Position numbers and translations under genes: made by a program. A stretch of DNA of 64,000 bases from Monocercomonoides exilis (taxonomy: Eukaryota > Preaxostyla > Oxymonadida > Polymastigidae), in the NCBI GenBank assembly GCA_001643675.2, contig LSRY02000006.1, positions 374,501 through 438,500 of the forward strand. Reading direction: 5' to 3'. Shown piece by piece: positions 12,901 through 22,328 of the stretch. The notes under the pieces were generated by a model. It was not told where the DNA came from and made no database searches. It worked only from the letters and a program-made list of their open reading frames with translations. Position 1 is the first letter of the stretch; the number at the start of each line of letters is the position of its first letter.

Positions 12901-13209
12901 GATTTTGTCGCGCTGTTCCAGATTCTCTTCATCAGTTCTATTCTTTATGGCATCTTCGTCATGGGTTGGTTGAATGGCGCTGTCAAAGCTCTTTGATATT
13001 GTTGTTTTCTCTTGTTGTTTCATATGTGAACATGAGAGAAGCTCTGCTGATGGATAAGAATCATCAGACACGATAGTTGTTGCATTCTTAAGAGTTTTAT
13101 TTGAATGACGATGATGCTTTTCACCTTCACTTCTTCTTCTACGAGATTGATTTCTTTCACTATCTTTACATTGCTTTGCCGTCTCAGTTTCTGTCAGACT
13201 ATTATGCAT
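2038..13209 (-). CDS. ATAD2: Giant ATAD2/Yta7-like AAA+ ATPase with a divergent, split bromodomain
   Basis: Single open frame of 3,723 residues from ATG at 13209. The first AAA domain (about 1590-1930) has Walker A GPPGTGKT at 1645-1652, Walker B DEID at 1825-1828 and an arginine-finger segment RRPGRFDREF. KGADVLSKWVGE and FFDEIDGLAPVRSS are hallmarks of ATAD2/Yta7, nuclear chromatin-bound ATPases that act on histones and nucleosomes. About 120 extra residues separate Walker A from KGADVLSKW. The second AAA domain is degenerate: GQSGSGQD at 2305-2312 lacks the Walker A lysine, as expected for a non-catalytic AAA2. LRELRILCRAAV (from 2796) resembles the first bromodomain helix, and YVVIPPPPIQLE (from 3162) resembles the ZA loop. 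Long Ser/Pro-rich, Lys/Glu-rich and His-rich segments fill the rest, including 53 consecutive serines (1104-1156). Human and yeast homologs are about 1,400 residues. Family call is firm for AAA1; the bromodomain assignment is inference. Confidence 0.9.
9742..9900 (-). repeat. 53-codon homopolymeric serine tract (TCT/TCC) inside the ATAD2-like gene
   Basis: On the plus strand this is an uninterrupted GAA/GAG/GGA-type purine run; on the coding strand it reads as 53 Ser codons, then one Phe, then nine more Ser. It mixes TCT and TCC, so it is not a pure trinucleotide array. It lies about 490 residues before AAA1 in low-complexity sequence. The opposite strand is open as a poly-Glu frame, which is a composition shadow. 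Confidence 0.9.
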
Positions 13210-13472
13210 CCGGTTCTTCTTGTTAATATATATTGAGATCTACAAAATAAATGTGAAAATTTTTGGGTTTTACTCTCTTTTCATGAAAAAAAACAAACAT
13301 ATTAAATTTCCTTTGTGATTTGTAACATTTTATGGGTATTATTCAAATTTAGTGTGAAATCTCAAAATATTTTATGGACTCTTTTTCAATTTCCATTTTC
13401 ATTTGAAAATTTTCTTGAAATCAATGTCTAATTTCGGAGTATTTGAGAACAAAGAAAAAAGTATGGGTAACA
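13210..13472. promoter_or_regulatory. Divergent intergenic region shared by the ATAD2-like and EGF-like genes
   Basis: About 260 bp of AT-rich DNA separates the two ATG codons that point away from each other. Both promoters must lie here or overlap the 5' ends. I see no recognisable core element beyond general A/T richness. Confidence 0.45.
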
Positions 13473-15775
13473 ATGTTTCTCCACATCTTATTTATTGTGT
13501 CTCTGCTTTCAGCAGTTGATTTTTTTGAGCCATATAAACAAAGAAATCCACTAAGAAAAGTGTGGAATGAAGCTGTTGATGAAGGAGGAAATCCTTTGCT
13601 CAATTTGCTATCAAGAGCTTATAAAGTTACAAAAGAAGGCTGGAAGACTATTAAAAAGACAGCTCATACAATTTCCACTTCAAAATCACAACACTTTCTT
13701 AGCGAACGTCTTGGGCTTAACACTTCTGAAAACAAAAGTGCATATTCTCAAAACAAAACTCAAAATGTTGATCCAACGTGTAATGGGCATGGAACTTACG
13801 TGAACGGGAAATGTACGTGTACTGGAAATTACTTTGGAGAATCTTGCCAATATACGTGTAATAACGGAGTTCTTAATCAAGGATTTTGCAATTGTAATGA
13901 ACATTGGAAAGGACCATTCTGCGATATTTATTGCGATCAAGGCTATTATGATCCTCGACTTCTTCCAAGTCAGTGTCATTGCCTCGAGAATTATACATCT
14001 TCGGATTGTAGTGTTAAATGTGCAAATGGAACATTTGACGGAACACGTTGTGTTTGTGAGCGAGGTTTTCAAGGTGATGCATGCGACGTGGAATGTTATC
14101 ATGGAACAAGAGAATTACGAGACGGAAGTAATGAACCTTATTGCAAATGCTTGCCTGGATATTTTGGAATTTCATGCCAATACTCAGAGTGCTATCTTGG
14201 AGAATGGGATGATGTATGTTACAAGTTTAAAAATGAAATTGTTTCAGGGAGTTCGTTTTCATTTGAAATAAACCAATTAGCAAAATGCAATTTTTGTTTA
14301 TTTTAGCTTTTAATTTTTAATGATAACTTTCAAAAAAATATTTTTTTTCCAATTTTGCTCATTCTTTGATTATTGAATGTGATTATTGTTCAATTATTTT
14401 TAATAATTCAGGCATCAGATCCAAACCGTACTTGTAAGTGCTACGCATATGCGTATCATCAAGGTAGATTATTAAAAAACGAAGCAAAAGAAAGAGGAGA
14501 AGAAGTGGATGAGAGTGATGATGATGACGACGATGATGAAGATGAAGAGATGGTTTATTGCGACAAGCTTAGAGATGTCCAATGCGAGCTGGTTGTAACA
14601 AATCCAGCGTCAGAATGCTCAGCAAAGGAGCTGGAGTCAAATAAGAATGCATACTGCATCAAGTGGGAGAAGGACAAGGAGATGGAATTGACTTTTGGTG
14701 TCGAATGCAAATTCGAAACAGGAAATATTACAAGCGATCAACCTCAGGTTTGCATACAAATTTTTGCATGAAAATATGAAAGAATTTTTTTTTGATTAAT
14801 TTGAAATCTTTGCACATCTTAAATGCACACATTTATATTATGAACTTCAATTCTTTAATGTTTGAAAAACATTTTTCTTTATTTGTTTGTTTGGTTGTGT
14901 TAGGGATATGGTCGTGTAACAGGTAACATTCTCAATGAAACAACCATTGTGTCAACAGGCGGAGACATCATTTTCATGATATCTGACAAAGTGAAAATGG
15001 ATGTTGAAGCGCGCTTGGTGAATTTCAATCGCATGAAAAACAATAAACTGGTTTTGGAAAAGAAGTATTTTTCTGCAAAGGAATTGGTTTGCTTATTAAT
15101 GTGAACCGTTTTTTGGCTTTCAAATTGAGCTTTTATATTTTTTATCATTGCTTATTTTTATATGAATATAATTATTTCAATATATAAAATCATCCTTCTC
15201 ATTCATTTCAGAACTACACGCCATCAGCTTACGATGATCTTCCAGACTTTAAGTACCCCATCACTTTGAATCTCTCTATGCTTGATCCCGATTATCCCGA
15301 TTCGTTTGTCCCTCCTCTCAGCGACTTTATCGTAACAAACAGGATTTCAATGGAGCTTTCAGCAAAACTCCTCAACGACCAGCTGACTTTTATTTCTGGA
15401 ACAAATTCGACAGCAAAAGAAGTCAATCCGAAACGAGACATACAAATTAAGAACAAGTGGGTGTATATTGATTACGGGTTTATGAAGATACCTCCGTATG
15501 TTGCACCAAAACTGGATACGTTTTTGATTGTTGTGATTGTGTTAGCGTCTGTCGTTGTGCTGCTTGTGGCCATTTACCTTATCATGATGTGCAGAGAATG
15601 CTACATTGATTACAAAGAAGATAAGGCTGAGGAGGAAGCAAAAAGACTTGCCGAAGAGAAAGAGATGGAGAACGAAGAAGAATGGAGCGACAGCGAGGAT
15701 GATTGGAGTGATAGTGATTTCTACAGTGATGATGATGAAAAGATCGATGTATTTTCAACACGCAAAGATGAATGA
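13473..15775 (+). CDS. EGF-like repeat type I membrane protein, four exons
   Basis: I read exons 13473-14213, 14412-14747, 14904-15086 and 15212-15775, giving 607 residues. All three introns (198, 156 and 125 bp) are phase 0 with donors GTATGT, GTTTGC and GTTTGC. The start is the ATG before FLHILFIVSLLSAVDFF, a good signal peptide; the frame extends a few codons upstream but without an ATG. Residues about 100-245 hold a run of EGF-like units with regularly spaced cysteines (CNGHGTYVNGKCTC, CERGFQGDACDVEC, CKCLPGYFGISC). A second extracellular part with paired cysteines follows, including an acidic run encoded by exon 2. The transmembrane helix is near residues 523-546 (FLIVVIVLASVVVLLVAIYL), followed by an acidic coiled tail rich in Glu, Asp and Ser. 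It is likely a plasma-membrane adhesion or receptor protein; ligand unknown. Splice sites were inferred by eye from frame and GT/AG. Confidence 0.8.
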
Positions 15776-16338
15776 ATGTGAATTTATAATCATAATTCAG
15801 TTCTTAATGTTAAAAAATTTTTTATTTGAAAAGTTAATGTAAATACATATATTAAACAGCGCAATCAAGCGGAAGAGATTTTGCAGATATGCAGTTTAGG
15901 GGAAAATGGAATATTTTCTGCTCACAACATCATTTCTTTTTCTTTTTTTCTTTTCTTTTTTAAATTCACTTCTCGATTTTTTCGTTTCTTTTTTAAAATT
16001 AATTTTTGTAATTGTTGGCTCGTTGTAATCAATAATTACTTCAAGCATTTTGTTTGTTAATATTTACAACATTGTGTTGATAAATTAATTTATGCTCCTT
16101 ATGCTTTTATTTTATCTAATAAATGAAATTTTTGAAAAAAAGATTGCTTCAAACATATACAATCTTTCATTAGTCTTTTGATGCCTTTTCATTTGTAAGT
16201 GAAATTTTTTTATTTACAGAATGTGGAAATAATTTCTTTAACATTACAAATATGTGTGTTGTGAAATTATTTTAAAAAAATAAAATAGGCGAAGTTGAAA
16301 TTATTACTTAGGTTGTAAATTTTTTGTAAAAAAAAGTA
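15776..16338. other. AT-rich convergent intergenic region
   Basis: This lies between the 3' ends of the EGF-like gene and the minus-strand glycine-rich gene. It is AT-rich with T-rich runs near 15,940-16,000 and has no supported gene. Confidence 0.6.
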
Positions 16339-16733
16339 TTAAATCATTCCAAATCCAAAAGGCATCATTCCACCTAATCCATATCCAAGCCCTCCAAGTC
16401 CATAACCTCCTAGGCCGTATCCCATTCCGTATCCCATGCCGTACCCCATTCCGTATCCTCCCAGCCCATATCCAAGTCCTCCAAGACCATAGCCCAGACC
16501 GCCCAAACCATATCCCAATCCACCGAGCCCGAATGGCATTCCAAGTCCAAATCCTCCCAAACCGAATCCAGGGAGAAACAGAGCATCTTTAAAATGAATG
16601 AAATTAAATTATCAATCAACGTTATTTGAAACAAACTTGCCAATGGGGCAGAACCATCATCTTCGCAGCATTCAATTTCTTCACAATTTCTAATTGCAAA
16701 AGCTGTTGCAAACAAAAGAAATATTGGATACAT
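16339..16733 (-). CDS. Small secreted Gly-Leu-Tyr repeat protein, two exons
   Basis: Exon 1 is 16637-16733 and exon 2 is 16339-16586, joined across a 50 bp intron (donor GTTTGT, acceptor AAAG, phase 1), giving 114 residues. The start is the ATG before YPIFLLFATAFA, a signal peptide; the frame runs further upstream only with a TTG. After cleavage comes a short acidic Cys-containing segment (NCEEIECCEDDGS) and then about 80 residues of repeats such as GLGGLGYGLGG and GYGMGYGMGYG, ending in GFGMI. Short secreted Gly/Tyr-rich proteins are known in many eukaryotes as structural or antimicrobial peptides, but there is no specific homology here, so function is open. The Cys cluster could form disulfides. 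Confidence 0.75.
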
Positions 16734-17303
16734 GTGTTTTTTCTGTTTAAATTTATAATGTTTCAAATATGTAAACTCTGAATCTCGCAGAACTTTACAG
16801 TTATTTATTTTCTTTTTTGCTCAGATAACAGCAAAAACAAAGCATATCCCATGTCGTTATCCATGCTGAGCAAAGTTTTAGAATTTTCATAACATTTAAA
16901 AACAAATACCCAATTTATACACTGTTAGAAGGTTTCATTCACATTTCTGATCTTCAATATCCATAATTACATAATTTTTGACATTTTTATAAAAAAATGA
17001 ATCAATACTCTCATTCGTTTTTCAGATCAAGTCCATTTTACGGAATGTTTTCTGATTAATCCAACATTGTCACTTATATAAAGGAATGATCGAAATAAAA
17101 AAATTATTTTTCGGCAGAAAATTAAATCAGAAATTGATATCATTCCAAAAAAAATATTTTTTAAAAAAAAATCGAACAATTATTATCGAAATTATTTTTT
17201 CGATTTGATTTTCAGGTGAAAACATAAGATTTGCATAATTTTGAAGAATTCTAAAGATCAAACATCCAAATTCAACGTTGTAATTTATCAGTTCATAAAT
17301 AGA

Positions 17304-17517
17304 ATATGGCTGATCCTTTTTGAAATCATTCTTTCGTTCGAGTTTTGATCAAAATTTATATCTCAATGGGATTTTTGTGAAATTTATGTTTTTGCAATAA
17401 CTGCATCATAAACAATAAGTATTTTCAGTTAAAACTCAATTTTTCAAAATCCCATTGAAAACTGTATTTTGATCAAAACTCGAACAAAAGAATGATTTCA
17501 AAAAGGATCAGTCATAT
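17304..17517. repeat. Fold-back element, family A, copy 1
   Basis: The left arm (about 17304-17380) carries TGATCCTTTTTGAAATCATT then TTCGAGTTTTGATCAAAA. The right arm (about 17440-17517) is its reverse complement with a few mismatches, ending AAAAAGGATCAGTCATAT. The loop is about 60 bp. A second copy with the same arms and a similar loop is at 50.7 kb, and a degenerate one is at 18.5 kb. There is no coding capacity, so it resembles a non-autonomous fold-back or MITE-like element. A target-site duplication could not be fixed by eye. Confidence 0.75.
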
Positions 17518-17995
17518 TTTCAAGTTTTGATTAAAAGCAGTCAGAAATTTTATTGAGTTGTCAAACTCCTTTTTTTTCTTTATTCAATTTTAATCAGCTC
17601 TTTTTTTTGTTGTTGCTCAAAATTTTTACTGAAATGGATTATTTTGATCATATTTGTGTTTCCAATGACCTATTTTTTTCAAGATTAGATATCAAACAAA
17701 AAAAAAAAGAAAAGAAAAAAGAAATTGAAACGTAATTTCGTTTTTTTGACTTTCATGCATAATACTGAAAGGGATCGAATTTTGATTTTATAAAGCTCCG
17801 TTTTCAATTTTCATGAAATATTTTCTAAAAAAGCTTATCAGAAACAAAAATTGGTAAATTAAAAATGATTTAAAAACTCAGTCAAATGAAGCACTGTGAT
17901 TAACAAAAACAACTGAAAATTGAATTCATGAAATGTTGAAACAAAGTGGAATTGGGATGGTTGATTAATTGTGTTTGTAATCAGACAGCATTTCT

Positions 17996-18000
<5 letters not shown>

Positions 18001-18037
<37 letters not shown>
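18001..18037. repeat. Poly(A) tract of about 37 bases followed by poly(T)
   Basis: An uninterrupted adenine run is followed directly by a T run. It could be a replication-slippage homopolymer or the tail of a retroposed sequence; no coding remnant is evident next to it. Confidence 0.85.
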
Positions 18038-18041
<4 letters not shown>

Positions 18042-18074
18042 TTTTTAATATGCATAGAAAAAGAATTGCACAAA

Positions 18075-18504
18075 CAGTCACAACCGGATATAATCACATG
18101 GGTTTTGCACGACTTTTTGTAACTATAACCGATTGTGATAACATTCGACGTGACATTCCACAGAAAGATAAAAATATAAATTTTTGAAATAATTGATTTT
18201 TGGTCGATTATTTTATTTTTTTCAAATTCTTCACAACAAATCAATTTTCACTTGAGAAAACAATTTTTGTCATTGACACACAAAATTAAGACTTATTTAA
18301 CACATTTCTGAAAAATCGAAAAAATGAAATTTTTCATTGAAAAATGAACCCACAACAATACATAATGCGATTATCCATTTTTGACTATGTGATAATATGC
18401 AATGGAAAATGAATGAAAAACAAGTGAAAAATGTTCTTGCACACAAAAATGTGACAATAAACGAATGTGATTACATTCGATGTGTTAATATCCGGTTTGG
18501 ACTG
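18075..18504. repeat. Inverted-repeat element, family B
   Basis: The left end CAGTCACAACCGGATATAAT is mirrored at the right end by ATATCCGGTTTGGACTG (about 18488-18504), enclosing about 430 bp. Internal short palindromes such as CGAATGTGATTACATTCG occur near the right end and a related CGATTGTGATAACATTCG near the left. No coding capacity. It looks like a small terminal-inverted-repeat element; only one copy is seen in the window. Confidence 0.55.
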
Positions 18505-18547
18505 TATTAATTAAAGATTTTTTTCAAATTTGCATTTGTCAAGTGGG

Positions 18548-18813
18548 CATGGGCGATTGTTTTTGAAATCATTTGCTTTTATTCACAGTTTGGATCACAA
18601 CAAACTTTGTTCCTATGGAATGGATAATCTTAGAATTAATGTTCTTTGCATTGCATTTTTCACAAAAAAAATTTGATTCACTCAAACGAAAAATGACGAA
18701 CAACACAACTTAAAAGATTCTTTATTTGAACTCATCTATTTGGTATGTTTAACAAATTTTTGAATCAAAAAATCGAACGGAAAAATGTGATTTCAATAAT
18801 AATCACTCATCAT
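18548..18813. repeat. Degenerate copy of fold-back family A
   Basis: The left arm begins GGGCGATTGTTTTTGAAATC and the right arm contains AATCAAAAAATCGAACGG followed by GTGATTTCAATAATAATCAC. This matches the order of motifs in the right arm of copy 1 (GATCAAAACTCGAAC, then GATTTCAAAAAGGATCA) with many changes. It is probably an old decayed copy. Confidence 0.45.
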
Positions 18814-19194
18814 TTGTTTCTCCACAAACAAAATTCACTTTTTGAATTGTTTGTGTTCAAACACTTTTGATTAATTTGCAAAATGCACGGTGATTGCATT
18901 ATTTTCTGAAGATTGTTGTTTCAACAGTTCAACAAAAACATTCTTATTTTCATTTTGTTTTGAATGAAAACTTTGGAAAATTGAAAAGCCGAAAAGATTT
19001 GCCAAATAAATAATGAAAAATAAAAAAAGCCACAATCATTCTTTTTCTGATTAAAAACAATTCTTTTTGAAAATTCAAGGAAAAAAAAAAAAAAAAAAAA
19101 CAGTCGAAAAAACAAACAAGATTAAACGAGCCATTTCTGCTTTTTTCAACAAATCTTAATTTTTGCCTGCTGAGTGTTTATTAGATCCTTTCTC

Positions 19195-20045
19195 ATTCTG
19201 TTTAGCAAGTTTGCTTTCATGAGGAAGATGGCAAAGAATGAGCAGAAGATCTTGAACAGACCGTTTATGCAACAGCGAGAAATGATATGAAAGAAATCGA
19301 AATTGTGGTTTGGGCATATCGCCAAAGGAGCATTGGGGTAAATTAGAAAAAGAGAAAGAGGCTTCTAACAAAATACACATATATCATATCACTGGAAGAA
19401 ATGGGGAGATGATATGCATCCATGAAATAGTCTGGATGACGAATGACGTGTTCCTCTTCGTTCCGCAGCGATGACGAAAAACATTTGTTTTCAACTAATT
19501 TAAACTTTTTCGAAGTGCTTTTTTTTCCAACATATGAGAATACGCATCACCATGCACTCCGACTGCTCTTCTGATTCTGATTCATCACTCTTCTCTTCAT
19601 TAACGACTGGTTCTTCTTTGTCTGATATTTCAGCAATGAGCGATGATTTGACAGACTCGCCTCCCTCTTCCATCTGTTCTTGAAGATGACTCAAACAACA
19701 GGAAAAAGTGCTCGAGGTTGATGGCAACTGAACTGATTATTGGAACAAAGAAGCATGCGAAGAAGAAGAAGACGACTGTGCTTTCAGTTGTGTTGATGCT
19801 GTGAGAGTACCTGATTCTCCAGATCCAGTTTGATGCGCATGAGGCAGATGTCACTGGGTAGAAGATTGCAATTGGCAAAAAATCGAATTTGACAGTTCTC
19901 AGATGCTCCACTTTCCGAAAGCTCACATAGAATTGCGCATTCCCTTCACCATCCGAGTGTCTGTCTCTCCTTCTGCTCAAAAGAGATTTTCCCACTCATT
20001 TCCCAGCTGACCCAGCCATCAGAATTGCATCAGTTGCAATTGTCA
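19195..20045 (+). pseudogene. Decayed 3' end of a Pmp-like/pseudokinase gene
   Basis: In mixed frames this translates to a recognisable copy of the kinase-like tail of the two giant genes. TMHSDCSSDSDSS (about 19550) matches IVMHSDLLSDDDSDSS; CSRLMATELIIGTKKHA (about 19710) matches CLRWKAPELLINKKMGA; QIQFDAHEADVTG (about 19820) matches QIPFGDYEAEVAG; LLLLKRDFPTHFPADPAIRI (about 19965) matches SLATLKRELFQHFPPGAMVL. It is broken by in-frame stops (TGA where the intact gene has TGG for Trp, TAG where it has CAG for Gln), by frameshifts and by a disrupted segment near 19,350-19,530. The upstream part (HEEDGKE, ARNDMKEI) is weaker. No ectodomain remnant is recognisable. A translated product is very unlikely. 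Confidence 0.8.
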
Positions 20046-22328
20046 TCGATGATTCCTTCAGAACAACAAAATGATATCAGATGGCGCAGCAGATCATTTT
20101 CTGATTATTCATCCATAATATGTCTTGGCGCTGTTCCTTTTGCTCATCTCCATTTCTTTTCCGATCATTTGCTTCTTTATCTCATTGCATCATGCATAGT
20201 TATCTTTCCTTTCACAACTCTTCAATTTCTTTGCCTTTCCATTCCTTCCAAAAGAAAATTGCCAGCCTCCAAACTCTGCGCCATCAATTCTTTTCCTAAT
20301 TGAACTTTTCTAAATGTCACGGCAAGTGCATTTCACAACTTCATACAGAGAATGCCTCTTCACAACCTTCTCGCAGCGATCCTGTGCAAACCACTCCATT
20401 GCTTCATTTTCACGTCCATTTCATCAGCCTTGCATTCCATATCATCACAAAAGGATTGAATAACTGCTTTCAAATCGAAGTCAAGAAAAGTGGATATCCA
20501 TTAACATGCGATACGAAACGAGAATCCCGAAGCTAGTGCGTTTTATCGAACCTGGCCAAATGATTAGAAATGCGTTTATAAAAAATTATTCAAATAAATT
20601 AAAAACAGTTATTCGTAACTGAAAGAAACAAACAATTCATCATTAATGCACCTGACTTCAATTCAATAGTAGAATTTATTTGCAATTACTCCATTGTTTC
20701 AGCAGACAAAGGAGAAGATTTATAAAAACAGAGTTTTGCTCCGTTAAAAAAAAAATTCCTCCATTGAGCTTCTCTGTCCAATATAACACCTTTCGCAACG
20801 AAATCATTCGATGCAACACAAATCCTTCTGCAGATCTTGTCACACATGGGTTCAAGGTTCAGAAGGGCAATTCGTGCTTTATTTGTCTTGTTTTCTGCAC
20901 AAAATCCAAAAAACTTAAATGCCATAATGACCCAACGAACAGATGTCACAAAATAATGCAACACATGTTTCATTTGCTCTTTTTCAAAGACAACAGAAAA
21001 GACGCTGCCAAAGCGAAAAAACAACAAAATCAATAAAAACAAGCAGCATTCAATGCAAACCTGTCTCAAATTGTGTGCATCCTTGCACAAGTGTTGCAAC
21101 ACTTTTTCCAATAGCAGTGCAGCAGTTGGCACGTTGATGAAGCCGTCATCTGTCCGGATAACGCATTTTCCATTTTCGTTTATTGCCCAACATTTCTTCC
21201 TCTTTTCAGAAAAAAATGATAATTGACAAAATACTCAAGAGAAAGGAGGAAAACATGCAAGTAATTTTCTGGTGAAAAAAAGACTAATTTATGTTCTTTA
21301 TGTGATGCATGCTTTGAGATTGTCTGATGCTTGTGAAGAGGAGTATTTTTAAACTTTTCGAAAAGTGTCTGTTCTTGAAACAGAAACTGAGAGCTGTTTC
21401 AGTAATTTCTGAAAAGTGATGTATTTTTTATGTATTGCATGGTGTGTGTCTTTTCATTTGAATTTACTGTCTCATTTGTTGCAGGGATTCCGATTTTATT
21501 GATTTGCTAATTCTCGATGACAAACAACTACAACACAAAAACCAGAAGAACAAGATACCAAAACAATTTCATGAATAAAAAGTGAATTTACGATCTTTTT
21601 GGAAACGCCAAACACGTCAATTATTTGGCTTATGAAGCGAACGCAGTTTTATTTGCTTTACTGATTCTTTGCTCCACTCTGAAAGCCATTTCAAAAAGTG
21701 GCAGATTCAGATCACCTGTAACTTTCAGTTCATTAAATATGTTCAATATATGCCGCATTCGACAAGGACAGATATCGATGCGTTTTAAGTGCTTTTGAGG
21801 TATTTTCGAAACAATCAAAGAAAAAGCAAGAAATTTGTGAAAATGGAGTTGGAACAATTTGAATCGTTGCAAATGAAAAACAGTGACAAACATTGATAAC
21901 TTTTTGTATTTTCTCTCGAAAGGGTGAGCCAAAAGAATTCGATTTCGAGTTGTTTCACATTTTTCTTTTTCCTTTTCATTTTCTCTGTTTCATTTGATTA
22001 TTTTTTTATTGTTCATTTTTTGTTTGATATTTTAATTCAATGGACGTTTTGTAAAAAGCAGATCAATGAATTTTTCTTATCCACATTAATATGGTCTTTG
22101 TTGAATGCGTTGTTCGACTGGCAATGATTGAATGAAGAATGCTCAAAAAAAAATCATAATTTTTACATTGTCCTGGAATAAAGTTACAAACGCAGAATAT
22201 TTTGTTTCGCTATTTAAATGGCTTTGACAAGATAACGTGCTTCTCGGAATTTCATTTGTCGCTTTTTTTTAGCAGAAGTAATAAATAATTTTTGTGTGGG
22301 TGATCCACCCATTATTTGGAAGCAGAAA
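20046..22328. other. Intergenic region upstream of the first giant receptor gene
   Basis: About 2.3 kb with somewhat higher GC than other intergenic DNA up to about 21.2 kb, then AT-rich. Open frames exist on both strands (for example a 148-codon minus-strand frame ending near 20,686), but none has an ATG in a sensible place, a family match or a splice-consistent extension. Some could be further-decayed paralog sequence. Confidence 0.5.

Larger units (their letters stand above)
16734..19194. other. Gene-free AT-rich interval with fold-back repeats
   Basis: About 2.5 kb between the glycine-rich gene and the pseudogene. It is strongly AT-rich, has homopolymer runs and contains three inverted-repeat structures listed separately. 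No open frame has coding character. Confidence 0.65.

Noticed and set aside
17981-18244. Minus-strand frame of 87 codons ending in poly-Phe
   Set aside because: The poly-Phe is the poly(A) tract read backwards, and the frame lies within the family B inverted repeat.
20845-20865. GGTTCAAGGTTC resembling a tRNA B box
   Set aside because: No cloverleaf arms, A box or acceptor stem can be formed around it by eye.
20686-21132. Minus-strand frame of 148 codons
   Set aside because: It begins with GTG, has no domain or signal peptide and overlaps plus-strand frames; composition is like the surrounding spacer.
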